Below are positions 1 through 9,749 of a stretch of 47,644 bases of DNA, in pieces (position 1 is the first letter of the stretch; each line of letters opens with the position of its first letter). The notes below the pieces were generated by a model that worked only from the letters and a program-made list of their open reading frames with translations, did not search any database and was not told where the DNA came from. This DNA is from Zopfochytrium polystomum (Eukaryota > Chytridiomycota > Chytridiomycetes > Chytridiales > Chytridiaceae). The position numbers and the translations under genes were made by a program. The stretch spans positions 1 through 47,644 of the forward strand of contig JAIVFJ010000400.1 of NCBI GenBank assembly GCA_025765615.1. Direction: 5' to 3'.

Positions 1-1015
1 CACATACGAAGGTGAGGGATCCTAAATACGCCGGCTATAAACGACGCAGCTCTCTGACGACTGTGTCGTGTGACTGATTGAAAATCATATGGCGCCGTTG
101 TCCCACCTGTCCCAACGTTTGCGGCGTGACCGACTTTTATTTTTGCAGCATGGTAGGAAACTCACCGCTTGTCCTCAAACGCTGCTGCCAGCTGATCGAG
201 ACATTTCCTGTTCCCACTCTGACATCGAATAAAAAAATAAAATAAATAAAAATTCGACTGGGCCCTTCATTTCGGTCAGTCCCAGCATCATGCTCATGGT
301 CCTGCTGACGGACGCCGATCGCGTTCGCAAGCTCGTAGCAGGTTTGAAAGTAAATGAGAACTTGAACTCGTCCGCCGTGTTTCAGTCGGTCGACAGAAAG
401 GTCGCCTAAAAACTATGGCTTTAATCGGAGCAATAAAGAAGTCATACAGCGAAACTTTTTTTTTTTTTTTTGAATATGCCGTTTGGCGACGGCACGGCTT
501 AAAACGAAGAGGCATGGACAGAAAATTGAGAATAAATCATTCCACAGGAAGTTGAATGAGGGTGCGCCGCGGGGAGGTTGGCGGTTGCTGGGGCAGTTGG
601 AAGGTCCGTATTTGACCAAATTAATTCTTTGTGTCCGCCAATGTGAGAATGGGGCGTGAGAGTGTCCCTTGCGGAGCAGTTTGGGTGAAGGATACTACTT
701 GCTGTCGTGTGGGCCTCCACGCTGCGTACTGGTCGTCCGGTTTGCGCCCGCCCGCCCCGTCCATCTGAAGATTGACCAGTATCCCTCATCCCATCGCTAG
801 CTAATTTTGATGCGCGTCGGGGGCTGGTGTGAGTTGGGGCTGAATGTTGGTGGAGGGGAAGGTGGGTGGAGGGCCTTGATTGCGCCGAAGAGAGTGTCTG
901 TGTCTTCTTCCCCCGACTACGGCCCCACCAATAATAAAGCGGCGGAGATTCAAAAATAAGAACGCAGAACAAGCACTCCACCCATCAGCCCGACTCTCAA
1001 CCCCAACCCCGACCC
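1..1015. other. Gene-poor left edge
   Basis: I see no recognisable gene here. Several overlapping open frames exist on the minus strand (for example 499-981), but they are low-complexity, lack a recognisable domain and do not agree with one another. The stretch includes an A/T-rich tract at 229-252 and a T-run at 455-470. The first plus-strand gene starts at 1016, so the right part is presumably its upstream region. Confidence 0.5.
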
Positions 1016-2422
1016 ATGCCTATGATGGTACAGACACGACCGCGAGGTCACTACGATTACCACCACCGCCACCACCTCAACCGCCCGCACTCCGCCGAGG
1101 CCGCAGCCGCCGTGCAGCCGGCGCCCCGCTGTACCCTCCCCACCGTCAAGATCTTTTTCGCCCTCGTCGTCCTCCTCGTCGCCACGCTCTTCCTGGCGGT
1201 CGACACCTCGCATCAAGCCCGTGTAATCGCGCTCCCCGTGCGAGCCCACAACGAGGCGCCGCCGGCGCCGCCGGCGCTGCAGAGACGTGGGTTCTTCAAA
1301 AAGATGGCGAACAAAGCCAAGAATGTGAGTTGGGGCGTTAGTCGGCGAGTATTTTCTGTTATTTTTGTGTAGCGTCTCTCAAAGGCGTAGCGATCGGGCA
1401 ACTCGCCGTCGACAACCCCCCTTGGCCTCCCCCGGATCTCAGGTGTTCGGGCGCATTCAGACATTGTTCTAACTTGAGTTTCGCCAGGCGGCAAACAAGG
1501 CGTACGACAAAGCTCAGGCCGCGCAGAACAAGCTTGGACCGGTAAGATTCACGAAGAAGAAGAAAAAACGTCGAGGATAACCTCCTCCACCTCTCGCAGG
1601 CCGGCAAGATCGCGGCAATGGTGGCTAGACAAACTCCAGGTTTGCCCATTACCTTTTCGTCTCCTTTTTGTTGTTTAGTCCACTCACGCAAAACCGACCC
1701 ATCCTCCAGTGGGACGAGCGTACTACGCGGGAAAAGCGTTGGCCAAGACCGGCATGGCGATCAGCAGGGGGATCGCGCGGCACGAGTCTGCCAAAGGTTT
1801 ATTTTCATTTTTATTTTTATTTTTATTTTTATTTTTTTTCGCCCGTTGAACCGTTGATGTGTACGATTTTTTTCCCCAGATATTTTTAACAGCGCGAAAG
1901 GCGAAATGATGGAGGGCGCTCTCAACGTGGTGCCGGGCGGTAGGGAGTGCGGGGAGCTGGGGGTTAAGGGCCGACCGAACTTTCCAGTTTAACTGAGATT
2001 TCTTATTACTTTTGGCCATTTTGGCTTTCTTTCTTGCAGGCCGGCAGCTTCGGATGGCGACGAAGGCGGCGAAGGCAATGAAAGGTGCGGTTCGAAAAAT
2101 GACTAAAAGTGGAGCGATCTTTTCGTCACGCACTGTCGCTAACATTCGCATTTCAATCGGTCATATTTTATTTTTGTTGTTCTCGTACAAGGCGCTAAAT
2201 GTGAGTCCCCAAATTCTCGATGAACTCCCGCTACCCCCACCGTTCCCCCCTAACCGAAATCCCCTCTTGAACGCGACAGCCCTCCGCAACGCCAGCAAGT
2301 ACGTGAAAAAGGCCAAAAAAGCGTACAAGCAGTACGAGAAGCTATCCAACAAGTACGACGAGGTATCGGACAAGATCCAGCAGGGTCAAGATTTGTACAA
2401 CAGCGTCGCCGAGCAAGGCTGA
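1016..2422 (+). CDS. Membrane-anchored Lys/Ala-rich helical protein, eight exons (function unknown)
   Basis: Spliced model: 1016-1324, 1488-1541, 1600-1639, 1710-1796, 1880-1939, 2040-2084, 2192-2200, 2280-2422, giving 248 residues. Each junction has GT..AG ends and keeps the frame; CTAAC-like branch points are visible, for example near 1469 and 2251. Residues about 43-62 form a single hydrophobic segment (IFFALVVLLVATLFLAV) after a His/Pro-rich N-terminus, so a type II anchor or uncleaved signal is likely. The remainder is rich in Lys, Ala, Tyr and Gln (AANKAYDKAQAAQNKL, YVKKAKKAYKQYEKL) and looks helical and amphipathic. I do not recognise the family. The 9-nt exon 7 is optional: omitting it leaves a 245-residue protein in frame. 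Splicing is inferred, not measured; the frame continuity over eight exons is the main support. Confidence 0.6.
1799..1840. repeat. (ATTTTT)n simple repeat in an intron
   Basis: About six repeats of ATTTTT lie inside the fourth intron of the gene at 1016-2422, just upstream of the polypyrimidine tract and CCCCAG acceptor. Confidence 0.8.
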
Positions 2423-3008
2423 GCGGGGAAAGCTTAATACCTCACGCGTTTTCGAACACACTCCTACCTCTCCTCCCCTGTCCTCCCTCCACCAACTTCC
2501 ACAATCGGTCAGTCTCAGCTGTACGAGGTTGCAAAGATGTGATGCATAGTTCTCTCTCTCCGTCTCTCTTTTTCTTTTTCGGTCCCATTTTTCTTCCTCG
2601 AAGTGGTCCTCAGTCCGGCTCCTTCATACCGCCGCTCGTTGTTGATATGTAATTCAACTTTGAAGACCGATTTTACGGTTCACCCTTGTCCTTGCGATTT
2701 GTGTGTGGCGCTTTCTCGCCCTTCCTTGTCAATGACAAGTCGGTCTCCACTTCTTCATTGATCGGCACAGCCACCCGGAGGCTGAGAACACGCTGCACGG
2801 CATCGTGCGACGCCGGTCATTCATTAAGTTTTGGGAGCTCAGCACACACACACCGCCAAACACCACGAGCCACCCGCGACGACGACGAGGACGACGACGA
2901 CACCGCGACACTCGACAGGCATTCGTTGCGCCTCCCCACCATCTATCCATCTATCCATCCATCAACCCATCCATCCATCAATCCATCGCAGTAGCTGCAC
3001 CAGAGCCC
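2423..3008. other. Intergenic region with (ATCC)n repeat
   Basis: This gap separates two plus-strand genes. It is CT-rich at 2540-2600 and carries a (CCAT)n/(ATCC)n tetranucleotide tract at about 2940-2990, directly before the ATG at 3009. It probably holds the 3' end of the first gene and the promoter of the second; no further gene is supported. Confidence 0.5.
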
Positions 3009-3723
3009 ATGATGGTTAGGAAGGACAGGACCAGCGGCGACGGCCGCGCCGATCGCTCCCAGATCGCCGCAGCACCATCAGCAACCTTCCCGCTCACCGC
3101 CCTCCTCCTCGCCTCCCTCCTCCTCTTCCTCCTCTCCTCCACAACCACCCCGCCCGTCGCCGCCGACTTTGCCGCGCCCAACACCGATGTCGGCACCTTC
3201 GCCGTCCCCGGCCCCACCCGCGCCGCCCCGTCCCCTGTCGCCACCCACCTCGACGACAAGTCCGCCGACGACCTGTACCACGCCATGGACGCAAACAACA
3301 CCGACTGGTGCCTCCTCAACCTCTGCACCGGCCCCGGCGCCCTCATCAACACCGTCTTCATGTACTGCAACGCCACCCTCCTCCGCATGCAGCCCTCCAA
3401 CCCGCCCTCCGCCGCCCAGGTCAAGAGCCTCCTCGCCCAGTGCGTCTGCGGCAACGCACAGGACGCTTGGACCGTCAGGAGCCCAGAGCACATTGACATT
3501 AGGAACGCGTGGAAGGTCTGCCAGAACTGCTACTACCAGGGGTACCCCGGGAACCCGTGGTCCAACATCACGGCGAACGACTTTGACATGAAGTGCGCTT
3601 GCACCGACCCTGGGCCGATCGACGCGCTGCTTGGGAAACCCTGCAATGCGTATCAGGCCATTCGCGAGGCGTCCGCAAGGTGAGAAGGGCGTATGTGTGC
3701 TTGTGTGTGACTGTGTGTGTGTG

Positions 3724-3766
<43 letters not shown>

Positions 3767-4326
3767 TGTGTGCGTGCGTGCGTTTTGCGTGTGTGTGTGC
3801 GTGTGCGTGTGAGTGCATTAGAGACCGAATGTGAGGGAGAGGGCGTCAGCAATGAGATGGTTGCTTACGCGCTCTTGATCAACCCGCGATTCCGCCATCC
3901 TTCGTCGCCCAACAGCCCTCCGACCCCCGTCAACTTTATAAAACAAACCGGTAAGTGGCCACCCATTGCAGGACAGAGGCATTGCGATTTCCTAATACCC
4001 CTTCTTCGCGCTTGAACTCAACAGCAACAACGACCGCCACCGCCACCGCTTCCGCGACCACAACCACCAGCGGCTCCTCCACGTCGTCGTCGGCGGCGAG
4101 CCGTTCCACGTCGTCGGCAACGTCCACCTCCTCGTCCGCGTCGGCCACCACCTCCACCGCAAAGAAGAACGCTGGGAGCGGCGGCGGCGGCATTTGGGTC
4201 GACGGCGACGGGCGCCACCCGCTCCAGCCTGTCGGTTCGCCGAAACGGCGGAGGGAGGACGGAGGCGAGGAGGAGAGGACGGAGGGGGAGGGGTGGGTCG
4301 CCAGACTGAGGCGGTGGGTGTTTTGA
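3009..4326 (+). CDS. Secreted Cys-rich protein with Ser/Thr-rich C-terminal region (function unknown)
   Basis: Model: exons 3009-3679 and 3972-4326, 341 residues. The donor AG|GTGAGA ends exon 1 and TTGCAG ends the intron; the phase-2 junction joins the first frame to the Ser/Thr/Ala-rich frame, which supports the splice. After about 30 polar residues a hydrophobic stretch (LTALLLASLLLFLLSS) acts as signal peptide or anchor. The middle region, residues about 95-215, has ten cysteines, suggesting up to five disulfides, and possible N-glycosylation sites (NNT, NAT, NIT). A Ser/Thr-rich stretch follows, as in many fungal wall-associated proteins, and then a Gly-rich, strongly charged tail. The protein is probably exported to the cell surface. 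I do not recognise a catalytic domain. The intron contains a long (GT)n repeat. Confidence 0.6.
3709..3763. repeat. (GT)n microsatellite in an intron
   Basis: A GT dinucleotide repeat of more than 20 units, with a few interruptions on both sides, lies near the 5' end of the intron of the Cys-rich secreted protein gene. It makes that intron (292 nt) longer than most others in this window. Confidence 0.9.
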
Positions 4327-4515
4327 GGGGAAGGAATTTGTGTTTGGTTGGGTGCGGGAGTCCTTCGCGACATCAGCTTTTATTGCTTTTTCTTTTTTGT
4401 GCCTGTCAGTTGTCACGGATCATTCCAGTCATTTGGATGACCGCCTTGAAAAGAGCAACTCGGCAGTTGAATACTCAATATACTTCTTTCTTGCCTCCAC
4501 ACCCCTCTAACTACA

Positions 4516-4530
4516 GGGAGGTACCAAAAA
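4516..4530 (+). repeat. Left terminal inverted repeat of the DNA transposon
   Basis: GGGAGGTACCAAAAA, matched perfectly by its reverse complement at 7306-7320. The core GGTACCAAAAA resembles the ATACCAAAA motif repeated in the element's internal spacer. Confidence 0.65.
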
Positions 4531-4660
4531 AGATTAAAAAGATAGAAAAATCCGAAAAAGCGGTATTCGGTACAAACACCAAGGAAACTTTTCGTATTTT
4601 TTTTTCTCACTCGACATTTGATTCAAACACCCACACCCTGTACCCCATGGGATGTCCATC

Positions 4661-5721
4661 CTAACCGATGGAATGAACTTGAAGCGTGTCAGACACCCTC
4701 ATTCCCAGTGGAATATAAACTTTGAACAACTGACTGTAACCCTGCTCCCACCTGTCCACCACCTCCTCGTTGCCCCTGCCCCCTGTAGGAACATCCCACA
4801 TCTTCCGAACATCTGCCTCGTCATATTCCTTCTCCTTTCCCACCTTATTTGCTTTCTCCATCTTCCTCGTGTACTTGAGAACAACTGATCGCCTATCATC
4901 ACCAGCAAATCGCATCATGACATGCCTGCCCAAGCTGGTCGCCATAATATCGAATTTCAGCTTCCCGTCTGATCGAAATGATGAAACAGTGTACAAGTGG
5001 CTTGTGGGCATGGCAGACAAGGAGCTTGATGTTGACGTGGGTGCAAAAGGCATTTCATGATACTTTCGCTCTGGGACAGCTGGGCGAGGGTGAGAGAGAT
5101 GTACAGAGGGGGATGGCAACTGGTACAGGTCTTGCTCACGACGGCGTTTCCTCGCCATCGTTTCATAATCATCAAGATCAAAGTTTTGCATTTCTCCAGA
5201 GCCAGGCTGCGCAACAGAGGGAAGGTTGTGAGCTGTACTTTCGCCAAATGGTTGTCGGGGAGCGTTTGACGTTGAGGTTGTTGGCGGCGGCTTTGGGATG
5301 CTGGGGTTTTCTGTCGGAGCTGCAATCCCAACGTGTTCTCGTGTTGCGGTCGGATTTGAAAAGACACTTGAAGAAGATGTGGAACTTGGTGCTGGATGTG
5401 GGAACAGGTTTCTTGCGACACTGTCTGTCACTGCTTCCGCTATTGATTGTGCGTGCCACTCTGAGGGAGGGACATAATGGGTCAAAAGGTGGCTATATGC
5501 ACTCGTTCCAAGCACCTACCTGCGAGCCTATCGTTGAAAAACTTTATACTAAACCGCTCAAAGCCAGGAAAGAGACGCTTCACTTGGTCGTTCTTCAGCC
5601 CTTTTCGGTCCTCAATGGCAGTGTCACCAATTGATTGTAAGTGGTTTGCGAGTTGCTTCAGTCTGTCTGCATCGCCCGCACCCCAACTTGCATCAACAAT
5701 TCCTTTTGGTGGTTGGCCCAT
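4661..5721 (-). CDS. Second protein of the PIF/Harbinger-like element (putative DNA-binding partner)
   Basis: Minus-strand model: exon 1 from the ATG at 5721 to 5520, a 59-nt intron (5519-5461, GTAGGT..CCTCAG), exon 2 from 5460 to 4661, giving 333 residues. Without the intron both frames hit stops at the overlap, and splicing joins them in phase, which supports the model. The first ~65 residues are a compact charged segment with Trp, Leu and Phe spaced as in small helical DNA-binding domains. A Ser/Pro/Thr-rich linker follows, then a basic patch (ARKRRRE) that could be a nuclear signal, and a more ordered C-terminal part. Its position inside the inverted repeats, divergent from the transposase, suggests the Myb/SANT-like partner protein typical of this superfamily. 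I cannot confirm a Myb fold by eye. Confidence 0.5.
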
Positions 5722-6289
5722 CAGCAGATCCCGATGGGCTCCTGACCTCTTATACGGTATGTGTGGCACTGGAGAGCGGGCGCAGAACGCTTTCATACCA
5801 AAAGCAGAATGGATACCAAAATGCTGATCAGATACCCAAAAATGCGACGATCCACGAAAATCCACCTGAACCAATTAGGCCAATCAAATGCAAATTTTTG
5901 TACTCACGACTGTTTTGGTATCACTTCCTGGTTTCTGTGTTCTTGATCTTTCTTCTTATTTTTGCGTAGTTTGAGCTCTTTTTCCGCCAACAGATTATGC
6001 AAAACAGAGAACTCGACAGACAGTGGTACAAAAAACACGCTCGGATACCAAAAACAATTGGCAATACCAAAATTTCCCTTCGCCTTGATTAATCAGTTCC
6101 AGCTGTCTTTGGCATCAGCGAACATTTTTGGTATTCATCCCTGCTTTTGGTATCCGTGGGCTCAGCCACACCACTCAGGGACAGCAGTGCGCAGGGAACG
6201 AACAGATGTAAAAAATTTTTTTCTCACATGTGTTCTCACCTAAATGGCTTTCCCCCTTTCTTTTGAGGTTGGTGTACGTCATCTTCATC
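5722..6289. promoter_or_regulatory. Divergent promoter spacer with repeated ATACCAAAA motifs
   Basis: This 568-bp spacer lies between the starts of the two transposon genes. It holds at least eight copies of ATACCAAAA or its complement TTTTGGTAT: 5795, 5813, 5832 (one base longer), 5913, 6045, 6064, 6125 and 6145. The pair at 5795-5821 and the pair at 6125-6154 are arranged as an imperfect inverted repeat. The same core occurs in the element's ends as GGTACCAAAAA, and once more at 7285-7296. A shared binding site for an element-encoded protein is the simplest explanation, but it is an inference. Confidence 0.5.
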
Positions 6290-7168
6290 ATGGTTGACTG
6301 GAAACTTCTTGCTCAGCAAATCCTTGACGACAAGACAAAAAGTGATCGTTCGTTTGACAAAGTGTTTTGTAGTCACTCTGGCCTTGGCATTGCGACTTGT
6401 GATGATGTCTGGGAACTCCTTTTGCAGCGCGGTGTTCACGGCCTCCAGGCAAAGCACCAATTATAGGCCCTTCACCATTTGAAGGTGTACCCCACGGAGA
6501 TTGTTGGTGCAAAGGCAATGAAAACGTCGCCACCAACATATCGCCTGTGGGTTAACACCGTCGTAACAGAACTTTCTACTCTTGATGTGGTGGGTTTCCT
6601 GATTCGTGTCACCATATTTGTTTGCTTACAAAAATACTTGTAACTGAAGATTCACTTTGGCGCTCGATGGAATAACTGGAACATGCGCGAGCTGTCGATG
6701 TATGTGGATGGAATTGACTTCCACATTACAGAGAGAGATCCTCAGGACCCAGACGACTTCTCACACAAACTCAATCACGCCGGCATGCAATACCTGATTG
6801 GAACTGACAAACTCACTTGCACCATCGTTTACGCAAGCCCTGGCTTTCTGTGTGGTGCCAACCCCAACATTACCATCGCTCGAAACAATCTTATTCCGCT
6901 TTTGGAGGACAACGAGAAGATCTGCGCTGATCTTGGGTTTCGGGGAAGCGCATCGATTATCACTCCGCCGCAGCGAGCAACCACCCTACAGCAAAGGGCC
7001 ATGCGACGATTGATCAAACGGACTGGGGTTCGCCACGAATGCCTCAATAAGCGAATTCGGGACCTTAATGTCCTCTCGCATAAATTCCGCCACCACCACA
7101 GTCGGCATTCCCTTTACGCGCATGCAGTTTTCCAACTGACACAAATCAAACTTCGCCGCGAGCCGTAG
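6290..7168 (+). pseudogene. PIF/Harbinger-type DDE transposase, degenerate
   Basis: Model: exons 6290-6589 and 6650-7168 with a 60-nt intron (GTGGGT..CTGAAG), about 272 residues if read through one stop. The C-terminal half has the DDE_Tnp_4 pattern: YVDGIDFHI with the first Asp, FSHKLNHAGMQYLIG, a glycine-rich GFLCGANP turn, ADLGFRG, and RHECLN carrying the expected Glu. The N-terminal half fits the helical region of this family (LKVYPTE..TYRLWVNTVV). Two defects are visible: an in-frame TAG at 6464-6466, and Asn (AAC at 6866-6868) where the second catalytic Asp is expected. Both point to an inactive copy. An unrecognised intron over the TAG is possible but no good donor is visible. Confidence 0.6.
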
Positions 7169-7305
7169 GAGGACATTGCTGGTGACTTGCGTCAGCAGCT
7201 GTTCCAGGGGTGAACAGAAAATTTAGGTGGCATAAACGGTCTGCAAGAAATACAAAAATAACAACCAATTTTCGTTTCTTTTTATTTTTTTGGTATTTTC
7301 TCTTC

Positions 7306-7320
7306 TTTTTGGTACCTCCC
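7306..7320 (-). repeat. Right terminal inverted repeat of the DNA transposon
   Basis: TTTTTGGTACCTCCC, the exact reverse complement of 4516-4530. The A/T-rich sequence just inside holds another TTTTGGTAT at 7285-7296. Confidence 0.65.
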
Positions 7321-7337
7321 AGCGCCTAAGTTCAAAA

Positions 7338-7790
7338 TTAAAAAAAAAAAAATGCGAAACCCCTGTTCAGCCGCCTCCCCGGCTCGAAAGGCGATCGCAT
7401 CCTCGATTTACTCCAAATCGGAACCCACCCGACATTTCGTTCGTGCCCTCCAATGCTTGCCGCGTCCACCACCTCCTTTGACACCCGCAGCGGCGGCGGC
7501 CAGTTGTCGCGCCGCCAGCGGAGGACGCGCGTGTGCCCATTCCTGCAGGCGGCGTGCACGGCGTTGCGGGCGTGCTCGGGCCGGCGGCGGCGGTCGTCGT
7601 CGGCCGCCGCAGAAGCCGCGGTCCATCTACCACTGCAGGACCTCTTCGCTCGCGGCCAGGCCTCGACGTGCGCGTACATCGCGCCACCACTGCCCTTGGA
7701 ACGAAAAGCGCTCCACGATGCTCCCGACATATCGCAAAAGTATTTGTGCAAAACAAAGTAATGTATTTCTTCCAGCCCACCCGTTTCCAC
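7338..7790 (-). pseudogene. Ankyrin-like gene remnant
   Basis: A minus-strand open frame of about 150 codons contains stretches such as NAVHAACRNGHTRVLRW and EVVDAASIGGH, which resemble the degenerate ankyrin-type repeats (AS..GH..VL.WW) expanded in some fungi. There is no ATG at its start, the repeat periodicity is lost after the second stretch, and the frame ends in phenylalanines encoded by an A-run next to the transposon end. I read it as a decayed fragment, possibly broken by the transposon. The assignment rests on short motif similarity. Confidence 0.3.
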
Positions 7791-7827
7791 AACTACGACA
7801 AAGTCTTTGGCTCACCTATTTCGCAAC

Positions 7828-8604
7828 CTATGAAAACGACTTTGGCATCACCCCACCAACAGGGCTATCTTTCGTGGCCTTGGCGAGGAGCGCCTTCACG
7901 TCCGCAGCGCTGAGGACGCCTCCTCCATGCCCCTCAAAGAACCACTTTGCCTTCTCCTCCTCGCTCAAGCCCTCGGGCGGCTTGGGAAAGTACGCCCACA
8001 CGTACACGGGCGTGTTCGGCTCGGATTGCCAGCTGTCCGCAAACGAACCCACGTCGACAGCGTCGAACCCAACGTCCTCGACAAACGCCGACACCTTCGC
8101 CTTGGCGTCGGCATCGTCGCCGGCAACGGGCAGCGCCGAGCGCCTTGGGTGACCCTTGGGGAGGGCGAGGTTCTCGAGGTGCTTAAAGTAGATGTTGTTG
8201 AACGCCTTGACGAGACGCGCAGACTTGAAGCGCCGCTGGAGCAGCTCGCTCGATGTGATTTCGCGCGCGTCAAGCTGCGGGAACCGGCCGTCGCGCTCCG
8301 GGTAGTAGTTGAGCGTTTCGACGACGATCTTGCCGGCAAAGGCGTCGGCGGGGAAGGCGGCGTCGTCAAAGGCGGCCTTGAACGGGATGGAGAGGCTGAC
8401 GATGTCGCTGTTGCGGATGGCGTCGGCGACTGAGACGGCGGTGGCCAGTGGGCCGAGGACGGCGGCGGCATCGGCGAGGGTGGCCGGGCCGCGCGAGTTG
8501 CTCAGGAGCACTCGGTACCCGGCGGCGACGGCGTGGCGCGCGACGACCGAGTTAATGCTGCCGTAGCCGATGAGCCCGATGGTTGTGGTCTTCGTCGTCG
8601 CCAT
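7828..8604 (-). CDS. NADP-binding oxidoreductase of the F420-dependent reductase-like family
   Basis: An uninterrupted 258-residue protein starting at the ATG at 8604. The N-terminus is a Rossmann fold start (GLIGYGSINSVVARHAVAAG, with Asn replacing the third Gly), followed by LLSNSRGP, the Asn-Ser-Arg pattern this family uses to bind the 2'-phosphate of NADP. The middle has VSLSIPFKA and IVVETLNYYP, typical of the central sheet, and KAFNNIYFKHL, which matches the conserved KAFN region. The C-terminal part is helical and charged. The family includes archaeal F420:NADP oxidoreductases and many eukaryotic and bacterial relatives with unknown substrates. No signal peptide is seen, so it is probably cytosolic. 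Substrate and cofactor partner cannot be told from sequence. No intron is needed. Confidence 0.8.
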   Translation of the reverse strand: MATTKTTTIGLIGYGSINSVVARHAVAAGYRVLLSNSRGPATLADAAAVLGPLATAVSVADAIRNSDIVSLSIPFKAAFDDAAFPADAFAGKIVVETLNYYPERDGRFPQLDAREITSSELLQRRFKSARLVKAFNNIYFKHLENLALPKGHPRRSALPVAGDDADAKAKVSAFVEDVGFDAVDVGSFADSWQSEPNTPVYVWAYFPKPPEGLSEEEKAKWFFEGHGGGVLSAADVKALLAKATKDSPVGGVMPKSFS

Positions 8605-9189
8605 AGCGCTGCTAGTGGTATATGTACTAGTCTGCAGTGTTGTGTAGGCGGTGGGGGAGAGAGATCACTCTTTAAATATCGAAACCCTCTTTGGATCGAG
8701 TGCTCATGAGCACCGCCTCCAATTACAAATTCGAAATTACAAATACTTTGCGGATTAGAATGGTGTGCCCGCAAAGGGGCCTGTTTTCATTCGCACGCCA
8801 GCACTCGAAACGGACTCGAGCGACGGACTTGCCAGAATGGTCTTGCTCGCGCTTGACCAGCACTGGCAAGCCAAGCTAACCATCACGCTTTACCGATGAT
8901 AGGGGATTCACACTCTAAACAGGGGATTCACACTCTAAACAGTTAGTAAGGTTTCCCTCTTCGCTGCGAGTGGTTTCGCTCGTCTCGAAGTGAGCAAGCG
9001 CTATACGCGTGACGAACGCAGGTTCTGTCTGGACTGCCACGAAGCAGAGAGCCGTGCCAGCACGGGGCGTGACAGCCTCTGGGCAGACGCCTGCAGTCGG
9101 CCCAGCTGCCATGTGTTGTTGTGCTGTTAGTGCAGAAGTCGTCAGCTCCGTCATGGGCGGAAGCGCTCCTACGTGCTTCAAGGCAGGGA
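8605..9189. other. Intergenic region with a 20-bp tandem duplication
   Basis: This is upstream sequence of the minus-strand reductase gene; a TATATGTAC stretch lies near 8620. At 8901-8940 a 20-bp sequence (AGGGGATTCACACTCTAAAC) occurs twice in perfect tandem. Small open frames at 9009-9233 and on the opposite strand have no recognisable domain. Confidence 0.45.
8901..8940. repeat. Perfect 2 x 20-bp tandem repeat
   Basis: AGGGGATTCACACTCTAAAC is present at 8901-8920 and again at 8921-8940 without mismatch. It is followed by AGTTAGTAAGG. Confidence 0.9.
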
Positions 9190-9654
9190 CCAGCATAGTA
9201 CTTTCTATGTTTGAATTCAGCATGAGTCTTTGATTGGCAAAATGTTTTTGATGAACTTATGCATTCCCCAACACCGTATTGTGAGGAAGGTAGGAATGCT
9301 TTTCAAAAATTTTAAGCATATGACCTGTGAAAGCTGCTCAAGTCATTAGCCCCAAAAACTTCAAATTTCAAACCGCATACAGTTCAAGACTTAAAAGAAA
9401 GTATTATCTTGTCTTGAAAGGAAATGTTGAGGAAAAATATTTTAATTGATTGTTTTGATTCTGTCCATTACCTTCAATTGCTGAATTCCTTTTGCAATAG
9501 TCTTGCTTTAATAGTTGCTGCAGACTGAGTTTAAATTCAAAACTGTCGTTAGTCATTCTGACAACTCATCGACCCCAATTTCATCAATGCTCAAAATTTA
9601 GTTGAACAAAATTTGTGTGTGCAAGTTTTTTCCTATGTGCTGTTTTGTGTGTCT
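9190..9654. repeat. Dispersed AT-rich repeat, copy A
   Basis: This segment aligns over most of its length with 22463-22832. Shared blocks include TTTGAATTCAGCATGAG, CAAAATGTTTTTGATGAAC, GAATGCTTTTCAAAAATT, GATTCTGTCCATTACCTTC and CAAAATTTAGTTGAAC, in the same order and orientation. Copy A is about 95 bp longer because of an extra stretch around 9317-9430. The AT-rich composition contrasts with the GC-rich genes around it. It is probably an old mobile-element fragment; no coding frame survives. Confidence 0.7.
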
Positions 9655-9749
9655 CCATATATCGTTTACGGTCTTGTCGTCCTGTCTCTCCCTCGCACCT
9701 GTGTAGCGGGCCTGCACTGAAATTTCAAAATTACATGCATACTAGCGTG

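Larger units (their letters stand above)
4516..7320. mobile_element. PIF/Harbinger-like DNA transposon with 15-bp terminal inverted repeats
   Basis: The ends are exact inverted repeats: GGGAGGTACCAAAAA at 4516-4530 and its reverse complement at 7306-7320. Between them lie a transposase-like gene on the plus strand (6290-7168) and a second gene on the minus strand (4661-5721), transcribed divergently from a 568-bp spacer. Two genes, a transposase plus a DNA-binding partner, is the usual PIF/Harbinger layout. I could not find a clear target-site duplication next to the ends, so the outer boundary may be off by a few bases. The element sits between the secreted Cys-rich gene and an ankyrin-like remnant. 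The transposase carries lesions, so this copy is probably not autonomous. Confidence 0.6.

Noticed and set aside
3078..3818. A 246-codon minus-strand frame rich in His-Thr and Val-Gly
   Set aside because: It is the antisense of the Cys-rich secreted protein plus a (CA)n repeat.
5795..6154. A separate MITE bounded by inverted ATACCAAAA pairs
   Set aside because: The inverted pairs are imperfect, more copies lie between them, and the whole sits in the divergent promoter of a larger transposon with better-defined ends; repeated binding sites explain it more simply.
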